DNA of 24,264 bases from Chara braunii (Eukaryota > Streptophyta > Charophyceae > Charales > Characeae): NCBI GenBank assembly GCA_003427395.1, contig BFEA01000118.1:2209303-2233566 (forward strand). The letters run 5' to 3'. A program made the position numbers and the translations under genes. The notes beneath the pieces were generated by a model, which worked only from the letters and a program-made list of their open reading frames with translations, did not search any database and had not been told where the DNA came from. Shown piece by piece: positions 10,587 through 21,109 of the stretch (the stretch's first letter is position 1; each line of letters opens with the position of its first letter).

Positions 10587-11700
10587 GAGACGCGAGTCTG
10601 TTGAAGGTAATCACGCAACTTGACACAGAAGTTGTCTGGATTAGCGACAATATCAAAACCGACGGCCGAAAGGATGCGGCATGAACCAAAGAAGCGACGC
10701 CTGAATTTGTAAAGCACATCCGCTTCAAGCTACAAGTGACGTACGCCGACGAACAAATCGTCACTGACCTTGAATTGATGATACGTTGCGATCGGTTTGC
10801 TTGTGCGGCGATGCGAGTATGAGAGACGACTAGACTCTCATGTGCGCCCTTCATAACTATTGTCATGTATGCGATCCAGACGTCAAGCGGGAGACAACGA
10901 ATGTTTGGCCGCAACCGCGATGGGCGCAGCGTAGTTGAACGCAATGGCGAAATATAAGTTGCGTCATCAGGCATCCCTAATAAACTTTCAGATGGTATTA
11001 TCAAGAGTTTTGTTGGTGACCTCTCTGTTTGAGGGTAGTAAGACGACGAGAACCGGAGTTAGGATTCGTACACGTCGTGTAGGCGTCGAAAAAGTAACAC
11101 TATAATTACCATAACAAATTATTTTGGAGATACCAAATTTTGGTCCTCTTCTGGTTCAGTGGGATTTAAAGGATCTCGTTGTTCAGTCAATTATGCACAG
11201 AATGTGCTTGTAAAACTCGGATTACGGTCGGAGATAATGCTCTGAGTTAAGTCGTAATCTCTCACAACTTAGGCGAAGACAATGTCTGCGACCTGACGAG
11301 CACTAATGCGATAATGACACGTAACAAAACGTGCATGCTTCATGAAGCGATTGACGATGACCAAGATAGCATCATGACCGTGCTCGGTGGGAGGCCGGAG
11401 GGGACCAACAAATTCGTCGAGGTGGACTGTCAACGACCCTAAGGTATGGGTAGAGGCTAGAGTAACTAATACAAAAGGTGATTCGTATTGTTCAACTCCT
11501 AGCAGGACGTACATTCCTGGACGTAGCTCCTCATAAATTGCTTCAGATGTATAGGCGGCAAAAATGGATAGTGTCTTATGAAAGCCCATATGACAAGCAA
11601 TTGTCTGGTTTTGGAACTCTGCTACGGCTTGAACACATAGTTGTCCAGTAGAGGGAACATATATATGTGGTTCTAACTGATCAGATTTATCATGTCAGTA
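10587..11700 (-). pseudogene. Ty3/gypsy integrase, frameshifted
   Basis: Reading minus from 11700: a relic zinc-binding region with H-x3-H (around CHMGFHKT, at about 11580-11600) but no intact Cys pair after it, then the start of the catalytic core at about 11450-11280 (SLTVHLDEFVGPL, PPTEHGHDAILVIVNRF). The first core Asp seems kept, whereas the later D-R-F type position reads NRF. The rest of the core and the C-terminal (GPY/F-type) domain continue at about 10860-10590 in at least two frames with internal stops (YKFRRRFFGSCRIL, then DNFCVKLRDYLQ). Integrase joins element cDNA to the host chromosome; this copy cannot work. Confidence 0.7.
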
Positions 11701-11889
11701 AACAAGACTGGTCTCACCAAGGAAGTATGAAGGAATGGTATTGTCACGCCTTGATGCCGTGTGGATGTCGCGATAGTCCGAGCAGTGGCGATACTAAGTG
11801 TGATGTGTGTTGATCACATACTGATGAATGATGGTGATCAAGATGGCAATAAGATTGATGGATCATGGATTCTTGATTGTAATCAAAGG

Positions 11890-12980
11890 ACATCGGAACA
11901 GACACGGTTTATTTCACCCTCGATAAGCTGAGTTGTGAAAAGGAACTCAGATCAGTCGCACCACCACCGTGCTTGTAGAGGGGAAAGTTTAAGATCGCCA
12001 CCACTGTGCTTGTCGAGGGGAAAGTTTGAGATTCATAAAGAAAGTTTGGACAACATAGTTTCTATGTGCACCGTGAAGGGCGCTCTCTGCAGATAATGAC
12101 GCTAGTGTCGGGTAGCATAAATTACTGTGAGAACCTCACGTTCACTAGCAGTGTAGTTTATGTTGTCAGACAACAATTCACAGGAGTACAAGGCAATTGG
12201 GCAATCCTTAGCACGAACCTCGACAGTCTCATCCTCCACAATGGTTGGAAAGAAAGTGACAGGAGGACTGTTAGTGGTGGGAAATGGTGGAAGGATAGGC
12301 ATTAGTCGAGAAGAGGAGTCGGCAGAAAAGGGGGGAAAGTGAGGAACATGGCGCCTATGAATCCCCCGCGGTTGCGGTCGTCGCGGGCACAACCGCGGAC
12401 CGCGGTCATGAAAAAAAATAAAAAATAAAAAAAAATTCTGAAAATTTTGAAAAACATATATGTTATGCCAAAAAATAAACTGAACAACTTTTGTCTTGGG
12501 GTCATGTCAAAATTCGTTACCAAATTTGAGATAAAAAACAAATAAAATCCTTTATTTTTCTTACTAAAAGAATGAAGTGAAGAATTTTTGCCTGAGGGAT
12601 TTCTATTTTTTATTTAAAAAAAAAAAAAAAACCCTCAAAAACTAAAACTAAAAATATACGGTTGTAGAGCGCACAAAAACCTACGACACCATTTTTTTTT
12701 ATTTTTTTTTTGCCTATTATCCTAGGAGTTAAAAATCATGGGGTTTCCGACTGCACTCGGCCGCGGGCGGTCGGCCACCGAGGGCGGGATCCCGACTGCA
12801 GGTGGTAAAATGGCCAATTGTCACGACCGCGGGTGATACATGGCATGGAGATAAGAGGAATTAGGAGGAGTGAGAAATACCGAAGAAAATACAAATCCTA
12901 CTGCAAAATCTGAGGCATTTGTGGTGACTGTAAAGAGACGATTAAAATTGAGAAGGCAAAGAACCGGTGCACAAGTCAGT
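11890..12980 (-). pseudogene. Ty3/gypsy RNase H domain, split by an insertion
   Basis: The N-terminal part lies at about 12980-12845 (minus): PVLCLLNFNRLFTV, then TTNASDFAVG, where the first catalytic Asp of the usual TDASD motif reads Asn. The rest lies at about 12280-11890: IVEDETVEVRAKDCPIALYS, INYTASEREVLTVIYATRH, then KLSPRQAQWW near 12010. A TAG at 12102-12104 follows ATRH where a Trp codon is usual, again explained by a G-to-A change. The two parts are separated by the 485-bp element at 12353-12837. RNase H removes the RNA strand during reverse transcription. Confidence 0.75.
12346..12844. mobile_element. 485-bp insertion (12353-12837) in the RNase H coding region
   Basis: ACATGGC at 12346-12352 is repeated at 12838-12844. 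The ends are GC-rich and inversely related (ATCCCCCGCGGT near 12360 against ATCACCCGCGGT read from 12837 inward). The interior is AT-rich, with a long A run near 12617 and a hairpin-like GTTGTAG...CTACGAC at about 12661-12690 that resembles the hairpin of the 1.3-kb transposon. There is no ORF. It is probably a related non-autonomous element, though the inverted ends are offset by several bases, so the boundaries are uncertain. Confidence 0.55.
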
Positions 12981-13219
12981 GAAGTCACCACCTTCTTAAG
13001 GGCGCGAAAAGGATTGTCGTAGAGGGGTGTCCAAAACCATGGCGGGTTATTTCGAAGGAGGGTTGAGGTCAGGACATAAGAGTATCTAGCTTATCCTCGG
13101 ATAAAGTTACTGTAGTTTCTTGTAGGTCGGAGGAAAGTGGAAAGTTATTTGGCGGATGTGAAGACGGGTCACTCCGCAATAGCAGTGATCTTCGCGCCGT
13201 CCATGTGGAAACCCTGATC

Positions 13220-13894
13220 AGACACATAGTATCGTAAAAGTTCACTTTGCGTTGAGCAAAGCGACACTTAATGAGCTTGGCATAGAAGTCATGCTTCCGT
13301 AAGTGTTGAAGGACATCGTGGAGGTGTCTGAGGTTGGTTGGTACGACTGTAGATCAAGATGTTATTCAGGGACATGAGAACATACTCTTGAAGGATGTCC
13401 CTGAGGATATCGTTCATCGTTGTATGAAAGATGGGGGATGCGTTGGTGAGGCCAAATGACATCACCGTGAACTCACATTGTTCGAAGCGCGATCTGAAGG
13501 TGGTCTTCGGCTGGTCCTCTGCGACAACGCGGATCGAGTGGTAACCGCTACGAAGATTGATCTTCGTAAAGAAGCGGTTGCTTGCCAGACCGTCAAACAA
13601 CTCGCTTGGGCGAGACATGAAATAACTGTTTGTAACCATGTAATGGTTAAGGTCGCGGTTATTAATGCGGAGGCAGAGAGTTTCGTCTGCTTTGCGGGCA
13701 AAGAGGACGACCGCATCCCAAAGGGAGTTAGTGGGTTTTATAAAACCCAGTCGAAGGAGCTCTTCAAGCTGACGCTTGAGTTTCGTCGCCTCTGGAATCG
13801 AAAGTCGGTAGGGTATCTGATGTTGGACGCGATAGTCAGGCGCGAGCTGCATATAATGCTCAACACCGCGCATCGGAGGGATGCCTCTATACAT
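13220..13894 (-). pseudogene. Ty3/gypsy reverse transcriptase, catalytically dead
   Basis: A 201-codon minus-strand frame (13894-13289) covers most of the RT: PYRLSIPEA (28-36), LEELLRLGFIKPTNS (43-57), VLFARKAD (63-70), motif A FFTKINLRSGYH (108-119), TFRSRF (132-137), FGLTNAS (147-153) and motif C LNNILIYSRT (176-185). The frame breaks near 13330, and the thumb continues in another frame (LRHLHDVLQHLRKHDFYAKL, about 13330-13260). The metal-binding Asp positions are Asn: N113 in motif A (13556-13558) and N177/N178 in motif C (13361-13366), all AAT or AAC, consistent with G-to-A transitions from Asp codons. RT copies element RNA into DNA; this one cannot. Confidence 0.9.
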
Positions 13895-14199
13895 GAAATA
13901 CAGGGGAAAAACGGTGCGGTACTCTCGAATCAGATCACGAACGATTGACTATAAGTCTGTCGTGAACCACGCGAGTTCCTCAGCGTCTATGTTGGTACGA
14001 GACATGTGTGTGAACTCACCAGTGGACGGTAGAGGAAATCGGGATGGTGAAGGCGTATCCACAGGCTGGGGGAAAAATGTAGAAATGAAAGTCGTGAAAA
14101 TAAAGGAAATGTCTGGGGGATCGGGGTCTAAGAGATGAGCTCAACATCTGGACAGAGGGGATCATAGTGAAAAAGATCCATGGCATTCACCGAGTAGAG

Positions 14200-14894
14200 G
14201 GGGACGTCCTCCTAACGCTGGAAGTGAGCGAACTGGCGGGGGGTAGTGAAGGCGATGTCCGGATGGGATCCCGAGGGATGAGGGTCCTTGGGAGGTAGAT
14301 GGGGAGGGGTGTTACTCGTGGTGCCAATGAAGGGGACTTGATAGGTTTGACCACACTTTGTTTTGAGAACATTTGTCTGGGTCACCCATTCCACCTCTGT
14401 GCCACAAAGCTTACGAGACCACGGAGTGTCAAGGATAAAAACGATCCTAGTCTCCAACACATCGACGATATAGACGGGGAGGGGTGTCGTCTGTGGTGCC
14501 AATGAGGGAGACTCGATAGGTTCGACCACACTTTTTTGAGAACGACTGTCTCGGTCGCCCATTCCGCTTATGTGCCACGGAGCTGACAAGACCAACGAGT
14601 GTCAAGGATAAAGTCGTACCCAATCTCCTACACATCGGAGTATTTGAAGGAGTGGTAGTGGCAAGACGCTTGGGTACTATCCGACAATTGGAGGATAAGG
14701 GAGAAGTGGAGATCAGGGATCGTTTGATCGAAGAAATGTTGCGTCTGGTTACCTCTGAGGGTAACGGTGATGGGAGAGTGAGATCCGGAGGTAGTCAGAC
14801 GAGTTTCCTCAACCACGCGAGGGTGAACGAAATCTCCTTTCGAGCCGGTGTAAGGAAACCCGGGAAGGGGCCACCTACTATTCATTGAAACCAA
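14200..14894 (-). pseudogene. Ty3/gypsy protease region, degenerate and partly duplicated
   Basis: On the minus strand, YTGSKGDFVHPRVVEE (14852-14805) looks like a retropepsin active site in which the catalytic Asp of D-T/S-G is Tyr. Further on, RIVFILDTPWS with a downstream EVEW (about 14450-14385) resembles the I-L-G-M-P-W-L...DW end of retropepsins. A ~175-bp piece is duplicated in tandem here (14305-14475 and 14477-14650). The assignment rests on these two motifs and on the position between gag and RT. Confidence 0.55.
14305..14650. repeat. ~175-bp tandem duplication inside the protease region
   Basis: GTGCCAATGA at 14321 recurs at 14496. The following GATAGGTT(T/C)GACCACACTTT, GGTC(A/G)CCCATTCC, GTGCCAC and GTGTCAAGGATAAA strings appear in both copies in the same order, with diverged sequence between them. 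Confidence 0.8.
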
Positions 14895-15838
14895 GGGCTA
14901 CAATGCCTGTCACTCGCTGCGCCTGCTTTCGGGGTCCTCATCGATCAACAGGGTGTCGGGGTTTGCACAGCTTGTTGCACACATCGTGTTCAAGGGCTGA
15001 GGATGTTTCAGGGATATGTATGAAGTTGTCGAGCTCGTACTAGAATCTATTTGAATGCCCCTCACGGTACGGGGAGTACGCAACTGCCAACTTGCCAAAT
15101 ACCCACCAAAAACAAAAAATAATAAAATAAAAATAAATACAAATAAAATAAGTCAACCTCTGGGCAATGTTGCTTTCTTTCGACCTTGTTTAAGGGGGTG
15201 TGACGTGTATCTAACCATCGAGGGTCCAAAGCTCATCAAGTTGCTTAGCCTTGTCTGATTGGTGACCACCACACCACATCACTGCCACAACAACTCATCA
15301 AATCTCCTAAGCGATAATTAAGCCAAGAACAATAAATTGTCAAATACTGGATTACCTCGTCTTCAAAATTAGCTCCCCTTTCAGATTAATACCATTATGT
15401 CCAAATCTGAATCATTTCGAAATCCGAATTGTCAATGTCTCTGTTTTGAAGGACCATCTACCATCTAAGGGAGTGGAATCTGATCCTCCATTAGAGATGG
15501 CAGTCGAGAGCAGCACCCGATAAACCATCGTCTTGTCAAAATAGTGTGTGAAAAGTCTTCTCATGTTTTAAGCATCTGTTTGAGAGATTCATGCTTTGAT
15601 CTTCGTGGGTTGCTCTCACAGAATACCCTCTAGCTAGAAGGATGATCTCATATGAAAGAGAGTTGGCTTTAGCCAGCTGCAACTCCACCTACATTAAGCC
15701 AGGGGAGAGGCTGAAATGAGTGCTCTCTCTCTCTCTCTCTTTGTTCAATTCACTGGAGTCTCCACCACTGTCTGCTCTTTCTCTCACCGTCTCCCTTTTG
15801 CAGCTCCAGGACCTCTAATTAGTTCCCTTGTATCAATG

Positions 15839-15900
15839 AGCCTAGATCAGTTGGTACAACCATGTACTGTTGAAATACAGACCGAAGGTCAAACCTAGAT
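15839..15900 (+). mobile_element. tRNA-derived SINE promoter (A and B boxes)
   Basis: TAGATCAGTTGGTA at 15843-15856 fits the pol III A box (TRGYNNARNGG), and GGTCAAACCTA at 15887-15897 resembles the B box (GGTTCGANNCC). The ~30-nt spacing matches tRNA genes. No cloverleaf is evident, so it is a SINE-like relic and not a tRNA gene. Confidence 0.5.
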
Positions 15901-16207
15901 GCAATCTTGTTTACTCTTCAACGAGCCTAGCCGCCGCTTGCTGCAATTTCATCCAAACTCACACACTTTTCTCCACTGTCAACAGTCATACTCTCTTATC
16001 CTCTGCGCACTGGCGGGCCGCGGGATTATTCACAGGTAAAGAAAATGAGACTGAATCGTCAACAGCATCAGGTTCTCTGCCTTCCGCTGACCGGCTCGTC
16101 CAATGACCCCATGTAACAAAAGAATGCACCAGCAGTTAATACATGGAAATGATTCACCACCAAATTCTAGTCTTCAGTGTGCTGCTACAACTATGCCACT
16201 CATCAGA

Positions 16208-16352
16208 TCTCTCCCACAGTCTGCGCACTCTCTCTCACTTACTCTCTCTGTCTCTCTCTCTTACTTTCCCTCAGTCTGCGCACTCTCTCACTCACTCTCT
16301 CTTTCCCTCTCTCTCTCTCATTTTCCCTCTGCCTCTCTCTCTCTTTTCCCGT
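16208..16352. repeat. CT-rich block with a 55-bp internal duplication
   Basis: CAGTCTGCGCACTCTCTC starts at 16217 and 16272, each followed by impure CTCTCT runs. A shorter (CT)n run lies at 15724-15741. Confidence 0.85.
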
Positions 16353-16999
16353 TCAGTCAAGCCCCTTCTTATAGGGCTCGTCTGCGCTAGACTAAGGGTA
16401 TCCATGTGTTTTTCCCTTTTGGATGAATCTAGCGCGCAACGCAGGTCAGATTCATTCATTTCCTTCGCCTCCCCTCCGTATGCACTCCCTCTCTCATGCA
16501 CAGTCATACCGAACGGCTGGAAGGCAAAGGCATGTGGTCCTCATCTGCATCCAGATTCTTCCCTCTAGATGATCCCGGCCGAGTGCATCATCAGGCTCTT
16601 GCAATAGTGCTCCTGATTGTTTTTCCCCAACCAGCGCCCACGGTCTTGATAGTCGTGCGTATCTAGCCAAGGAAACGTTCTGGTTCATGCATTTTTAAAC
16701 TAGCATGGTAGGTCAGAGCTCACGGCTGCCATTTTCCTGATTTGAGCAGAGGCAGATCACTCTCCCAAGCGCGTGCGTTAATTGAAATAGGCTCTCATGC
16801 TTTGATTGGATTTTTCCCTCTCGTATCTCCCAGGAATGTGTCCCGGTTTGTGCACAGTAGGTACACGCCCAGATCTAAGTACACCCTTGTAGTGCAAAAG
16901 TCGGGGTCGCGGTACATGTCGTGTCATGTGAATCCTCTGATGTGTTAGCCAAAGCAGTGAACTGCATTGATCGGGAAACTGACTACAAACGAGGCCTCA

Positions 17000-18500
17000 A
17001 CGGTACACGACACCCTGGCTAGGCTAAGTTGGATAGCGTCGGTCGCGGCGCCGGGGAGGGACTGCGATCGACGCTTACGAGAGATGTCAACGCAGTAACG
17101 ATTGAGGGCAACATGATATGGGCACTGCGAGGAGGTGTGTTCATCCTGCCGGCAACGAATACAACCTCAACGGGCCTCGATGGCGACACTCTCATCAGGT
17201 GTCAGGGCTCAACGAAGAGGGACAAAATTATGCGGAGGTCCACCTCAGGAATTGCAAACACAGGGGCGCTAGCCTGTGCAGAGCTGTTGTGAGCACGGTC
17301 CATAGTGGACATGGTCATCCTCAAGCGGTCGGGCTCATAGGGACACTCTCGTCGTCCATTGGTAAGTGGTACTGGCTGACATCCTGAAGTCGAGGTCCGT
17401 GTGGACGTCCCAAAGGGTACAGTCGACCTCTGTCGAGTTGTTGTCGTACTCGAGGGAACTTCAACGCAGAGAGAACGTCACTCCAAGCTAAGTTGGGCGG
17501 TGAAAGCAACCAGGAAAGAGGAGCGACTTCGAGTGCTGGCGCGTGACTGGTTGGTGGCGATGGGTCGCGAAGAGGACGGGGCATCGAAGAATCGACTCTG
17601 TATCCTCTGGTACTGTCGAGCAGCCTCGTAGCCTTGCTCCATGGACGCGAAGGTCCGCCACCAAAGCCTCGAGTCGATGCGATAATCAGGTGGGAGACTA
17701 ACAAAAAACCGGTTGTTGAGAGTGAGCTCTGACAAGAACGTCTCATCGGAAGTAAGTTGGGCGTCCTGAAACACCCTAATGTGTGTAATGCTCCGGGTCT
17801 GTCCGTGCGGAGGACACTGACTATTGGGTATGGGTGACATTATCTAAGGTTTCGGTTGCGTCGTCCCAAGCGCCATAGCGGTTCTGAAGAAAGGAGGTGA
17901 CGACCGGGAAAGTGGGTGCAAACGCGATGGGTATAATAGCTCTCCCACGCAATGAAAGGGACGCCTTGCAATTTATCGTCAGTGGGCACGTGGCTGCCTA
18001 CAACCAATGCGACACACAAAGTGTGTCATTGTAGTTAGGTATGTCCGACAGGCACACAAGTGGGGGACCGCTGTGCTGACGGCGAGGGGGGAGAGGCTGA
18101 GATGCCTGCACTGTGGCGGCAAAAGTCGGGGCCGGTGCTGCCGAAAGGTCCGGCAAAGGTGGAGGCAATGACAACAAACAATTGTTATGGAGTGGCAAGG
18201 TAGGGGGGTCGAGGAAAGCGAGTCTGCAACACCGAAGTGGAAGGGGCAGTGAAGGAAGGCGGAGGGTGAGCAGCTTGTGAAGGGTGAGACTGTCGCAGGG
18301 TGAGTATTTTCACATGGATATGCGCTTGGGTGGCCTGCAAGGTAGCCACTCGCTAGGTGTGTGGAGTCGGAGGTGGAGGAGTCAGGGAAGGCACCCTAGC
18401 GGGGCGAGGAGTCACGGACTGAGGAGTGTTGTGAGGTAGGAGTGAGGAGATAGAAGGAGGAGATGGAGCGTCGGGCTGTAATGCCGCTATCAACCGATGG
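17000..18500 (-). pseudogene. Ty3/gypsy gag, degenerate
   Basis: Reading minus: a Pro/Ala/Ser-rich N-terminal part with many stops (about 18480-18000; PLPPRRQHSGPPLV), a capsid-like segment at 17840-17478 (LPPDYRIDSRLWWRTFASM then QGYEAARQYQRIQSRFF), and a CCHC zinc knuckle at 17163-17122 in another frame. Gag packages the element RNA. The order and the 3-kb distance to RT fit one element with the pol relics, enlarged by insertions. The capsid call rests on the knuckle and position more than on sequence. Confidence 0.6.
17122..17163 (-). other. CCHC zinc knuckle of gag
   Basis: The minus strand reads CIRCRQDEHTSSQC, an exact C-x2-C-x4-H-x4-C knuckle followed by PYH and basic residues. It is the clearest gag landmark and shows the knuckle has escaped decay better than its surroundings. 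Confidence 0.8.
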
Positions 18501-19615
18501 ATGGGATCTACCGGCACGTAGATTCTGAAGCAATCCTTTAGTCCACCTCATATCTGTCTTCTCACGGGAGGGTTGTTCGCGGCTCGTGTAACCTGTAGAA
18601 AAATCTACTTAGTCAGTCTCACAAATTAAGATATCCTAACACACAAGACTGACAGCGACAAAAGCAGAAGTCAACTGTAGGAAGAAATAAAATGATCATT
18701 TTCATTTAGTCCAAAATCATAGGGTGGGTCGCACTGCAATCAGCCCCAGAAACTTGTCCTGGTTGTCCAATGTCAGAGTCTGGGAAATCCGTCTGAGTTA
18801 CTATACAAATGGACCGCACAAATACCCTACGCCGGATCCATCGGCCTATAGGGTGCCGTCGATAGTGGGCTCGCCAGTCCCAAGGAACCGTACTAGAACT
18901 CGCAGTATCCGATGCATAATCTCAGGCCCATAGTGCCAAGGCTCCAGTTCTAATTTTACCATTCGGTTGTCCCGGTTCCGCATCTTCGTGAAAAACACCC
19001 TGGTGTCGCCTGTACAGTCCAAGATCCGATCACGGTAGGCCGAGAGAAAAAGAAGAGTTGCAGCCTTTGATCTCAGTAGTATCGGGTCCTGGTCCTGGAT
19101 CAGTTACTTTTGGACAAAGTCCCTGTTTGGTCTTCTCGTGTTATATCTCAGTCCTGACTTGATTAGTCTGAATAAACCCTCGTCAGGATCTTACCATGGG
19201 CGATAACCTTTGATCTTGGTCCAGTAACATTGGAATAAATTCGTCGTTTACGTGCAGGTAATTCCCAGTCCTAATCCAATCAAAATTTTGATATGGGCCT
19301 CGTCCGATTCAACCAAACAGAACAGAGTTCTGGCCTTATTCACAGTTTCCCAAAGTAGCCTGGTCTAGTCAAATGGCACCACATGAAAAATCCCGGTTCA
19401 CTCTCGATCACTAAAGGGTCGTCCACCCGCGCGAAAATTCTGGTTTGAGCCCAATTGAGGTTGGCAAGATCACATTTCATTCCCTCCGCCCACGTGCGTG
19501 GTTAGTGGTCTCAATGGTAACGTTAGCCCGATGATGAAGGTCCTGCCAATCGCGCCTGGTTTCATTTTCGATAACGTACCAGTCCCGATCCTGATCTCGT
19601 TAGCAAATCTTATTT
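18501..19615. other. Non-coding stretch upstream of gag
   Basis: An upstream LTR and primer-binding site of the chromovirus would be expected here. I see no copy of sequence from 7184-8620 and no plausible primer-binding site, so the LTR is absent, diverged or outside. Scattered GGTCCTGGATCAG-like strings near 19080-19220 resemble the hexamer repeat that follows and may be older outliers of it. Confidence 0.4.
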
Positions 19616-19619
19616 TCGG

Positions 19620-19863
19620 TAGCACTCCAGATCCTAGTCCCAATCCTCATTCCGATCTCGATTCTGATCCCGATCCTGAACCTGATTCCATTCCTGATCC
19701 CACAACCAATCCTGATCCTGGTCTTGATCCCGATCCTGATCTTGGACCCGATTCCAATCCTGATCCTACAACCAATCTTAATCGCGGTCCCGAACCTAAT
19801 CCCAATCCTGAACCTGATTCCAATCTTGATCCCGCAGCCAATCCTGATCCATATCTTGATTGA
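19620..19863. repeat. Degenerate GATCCY hexanucleotide tract
   Basis: Units such as GATCCT, GATCCC, GAACCT and AATCCT repeat in phase over about 240 bp. One plus-strand frame reads Asp-Pro/Asn-Pro dipeptides and the minus strand reads Gly-Ser/Gly-Leu, but a hexamer tract keeps several frames open by itself. Confidence 0.9.
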
Positions 19864-19880
19864 ATCTCACCAGTTAGTGC

Positions 19881-20110
19881 AAGATGATGACGATGATGAT
19901 AGTGATGATGAAGATGAAGATTGTGCCCCGGGTGCGCGTGGCCCAAAGTAGTTGGAGCGTGGTAGCGAGCGACTGCACGCTGTTGAGCGCATCGACTCCT
20001 TGTTTTTTTGCAAAAGGCAAGAACCTTCTCGATCACGTCATGCAAGAGTTAAGAAAACAAATAGAGACAACCTGAGAACGATCCAAAATAACCTCGCGAA
20101 CCGCCAAAAC
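19881..20110 (+). pseudogene. Unknown coding fragment, left copy of an inverted pair
   Basis: After a (GAT/GAA)n stretch that reads as an acidic Asp/Glu run (19884-19922) in one frame, another frame reads LLSASTPCFFAKGKN, then VMQELRKQIETT, a TGA at 20072-20074, then ERSKI...TAKT. The same protein string occurs on the opposite strand at 20372-20240, so the frame was once coding. I do not recognise the family; a transposon protein is likely from context only. Confidence 0.45.
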
Positions 20111-20371
20111 GGGCACCACCCTTAGGGAAGGTAAGTTGTGCCCTGCGGAAACCTATCCTGTCATAGGGTACTGCGGGAAGTACGGTTGGCGCACCCGACT
20201 AGAGCGGCGAAGGGACAATGCAACCGTGTCTTTTTTGGCGGTTTTGGCGGTTTGTGGGGCTATTTTGCGCCGTTCCCAAACCGTGTCCGTTTGTTTTCTT
20301 AACTCCTGCATGAAGCGGTCGGGAGGGTTGTTGCCTTTTGCAAAAAAAGTAGAAGGTGATACGCTCAATAG
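19981..20371. repeat. ~130-bp inverted repeat (19981-20110 and 20241-20371)
   Basis: The arms are about 80-85 percent complementary by eye. They share GAGCG(C/T)ATC, TTTTTTTGCAAAAGGCAA, GAGTTAAGAAAACAAA and AACCGCCAAAAC, with a 130-bp spacer. A transcript across it would fold into a long hairpin. Confidence 0.85.
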
Positions 20372-20401
20372 GTGGTGCCGTTGTCGGATTATTTTCCCCA
20401 C
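20153..20401 (-). pseudogene. Unknown coding fragment, right copy of an inverted pair
   Basis: This 82-codon minus-strand frame reads LLSVSPSTFFAKGNN, RFMQELRKQTDTVWERRKI, TAKTAKKDTVALSLRRSS and ends at a stop at 20153-20155. It matches the plus-strand copy at 19981-20110 over about 40 residues and continues further, so it is the better preserved copy. It is basic and Lys/Arg-rich at the C-terminal end. No known domain is recognised, and the Met at 20401 need not be the true start. Confidence 0.5.
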
Positions 20402-21100
20402 GACCGATCACAAAAGGAGCTAACCCAATGGGGCCTACTGACTTCGATCCCTGTGTCTGCGGGATGTACAGCTGATGGTTTATCTAATGGGCTAGCTCCT
20501 ACTACGAGAATTATAGTAAGAGCAACTCCTCTATGTGAGGAGCTTGCCCCGACCATCCCTCCCGCCTGTGGCCTTGCAAACCCTGCTTGCCTGTTCTTCT
20601 CTCATAGCAGGTTGCATGTCCATGGCTCGAATGAGTGCCCTAGGCCATAGCATTGAACTCGGAGTCGTGTATCTGTCAGTGCAGAATCAAACCTTTCGGC
20701 CTAAAAAGATAAATCGGTTAGGTGTCTTATTTTTTTTCTGCGTGTTGCATCGTACTGGGGGCGACTACTTCTTTTAGCCCATTTCGTCCCTGAATCACGC
20801 GCCTTAGTGGCCGCGCGTCATTATTTTTACGTAAAATAGGTTTTAGAATTAATTTTCCCATGACAATATGCCTCCGCGGCCCTATCAAGAACCACGCATG
20901 ACTGGTCACACTGCCAATTACCGCCATTATTCTCGAAAGTCACAAGCGTCCGACCTAAGGCTCATAATGGGCTAGTCTGAATAAACTTCTAGCAAACGTC
21001 AGTCTCATCAAGTCCCTCAATTCTTGAATCAACGAACAAGTCGGACAGCGTCCGACATCGAAACATCCGAGCAGATACCCTTGTCAGGGTTTCTGCTTCG
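20372..21100. other. Non-coding stretch, no recognisable gene
   Basis: Only short frames without domains, and no repeats beyond a few bases. Confidence 0.5.
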
Positions 21101-21109
21101 ACAACGTAG

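Larger units (their letters stand above)
15100..16950. other. ~1.8 kb of unrelated sequence between gag and protease relics
   Basis: No pol or gag motif is seen here. An A-rich stretch (15104-15150), an imperfect CT-rich block (16210-16360) and a tRNA-like SINE promoter (15839-15900) suggest nested insertion into the retroelement. I could not find clean ends or a target duplication. Confidence 0.5.

Noticed and set aside
13478-13948. 156-codon plus-strand frame opposite the RT
   Set aside because: The minus strand carries unmistakable RT motifs; the plus-strand frame is its shadow.
15839-15900. Functional tRNA gene
   Set aside because: A and B boxes are present but no acceptor stem or anticodon arm pairs, so it is treated as SINE-like.
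19498-19863. 121-codon Asp/Pro-rich protein
   Set aside because: The frame is produced by the GATCCY repeat, and the part upstream of it shows no domain.
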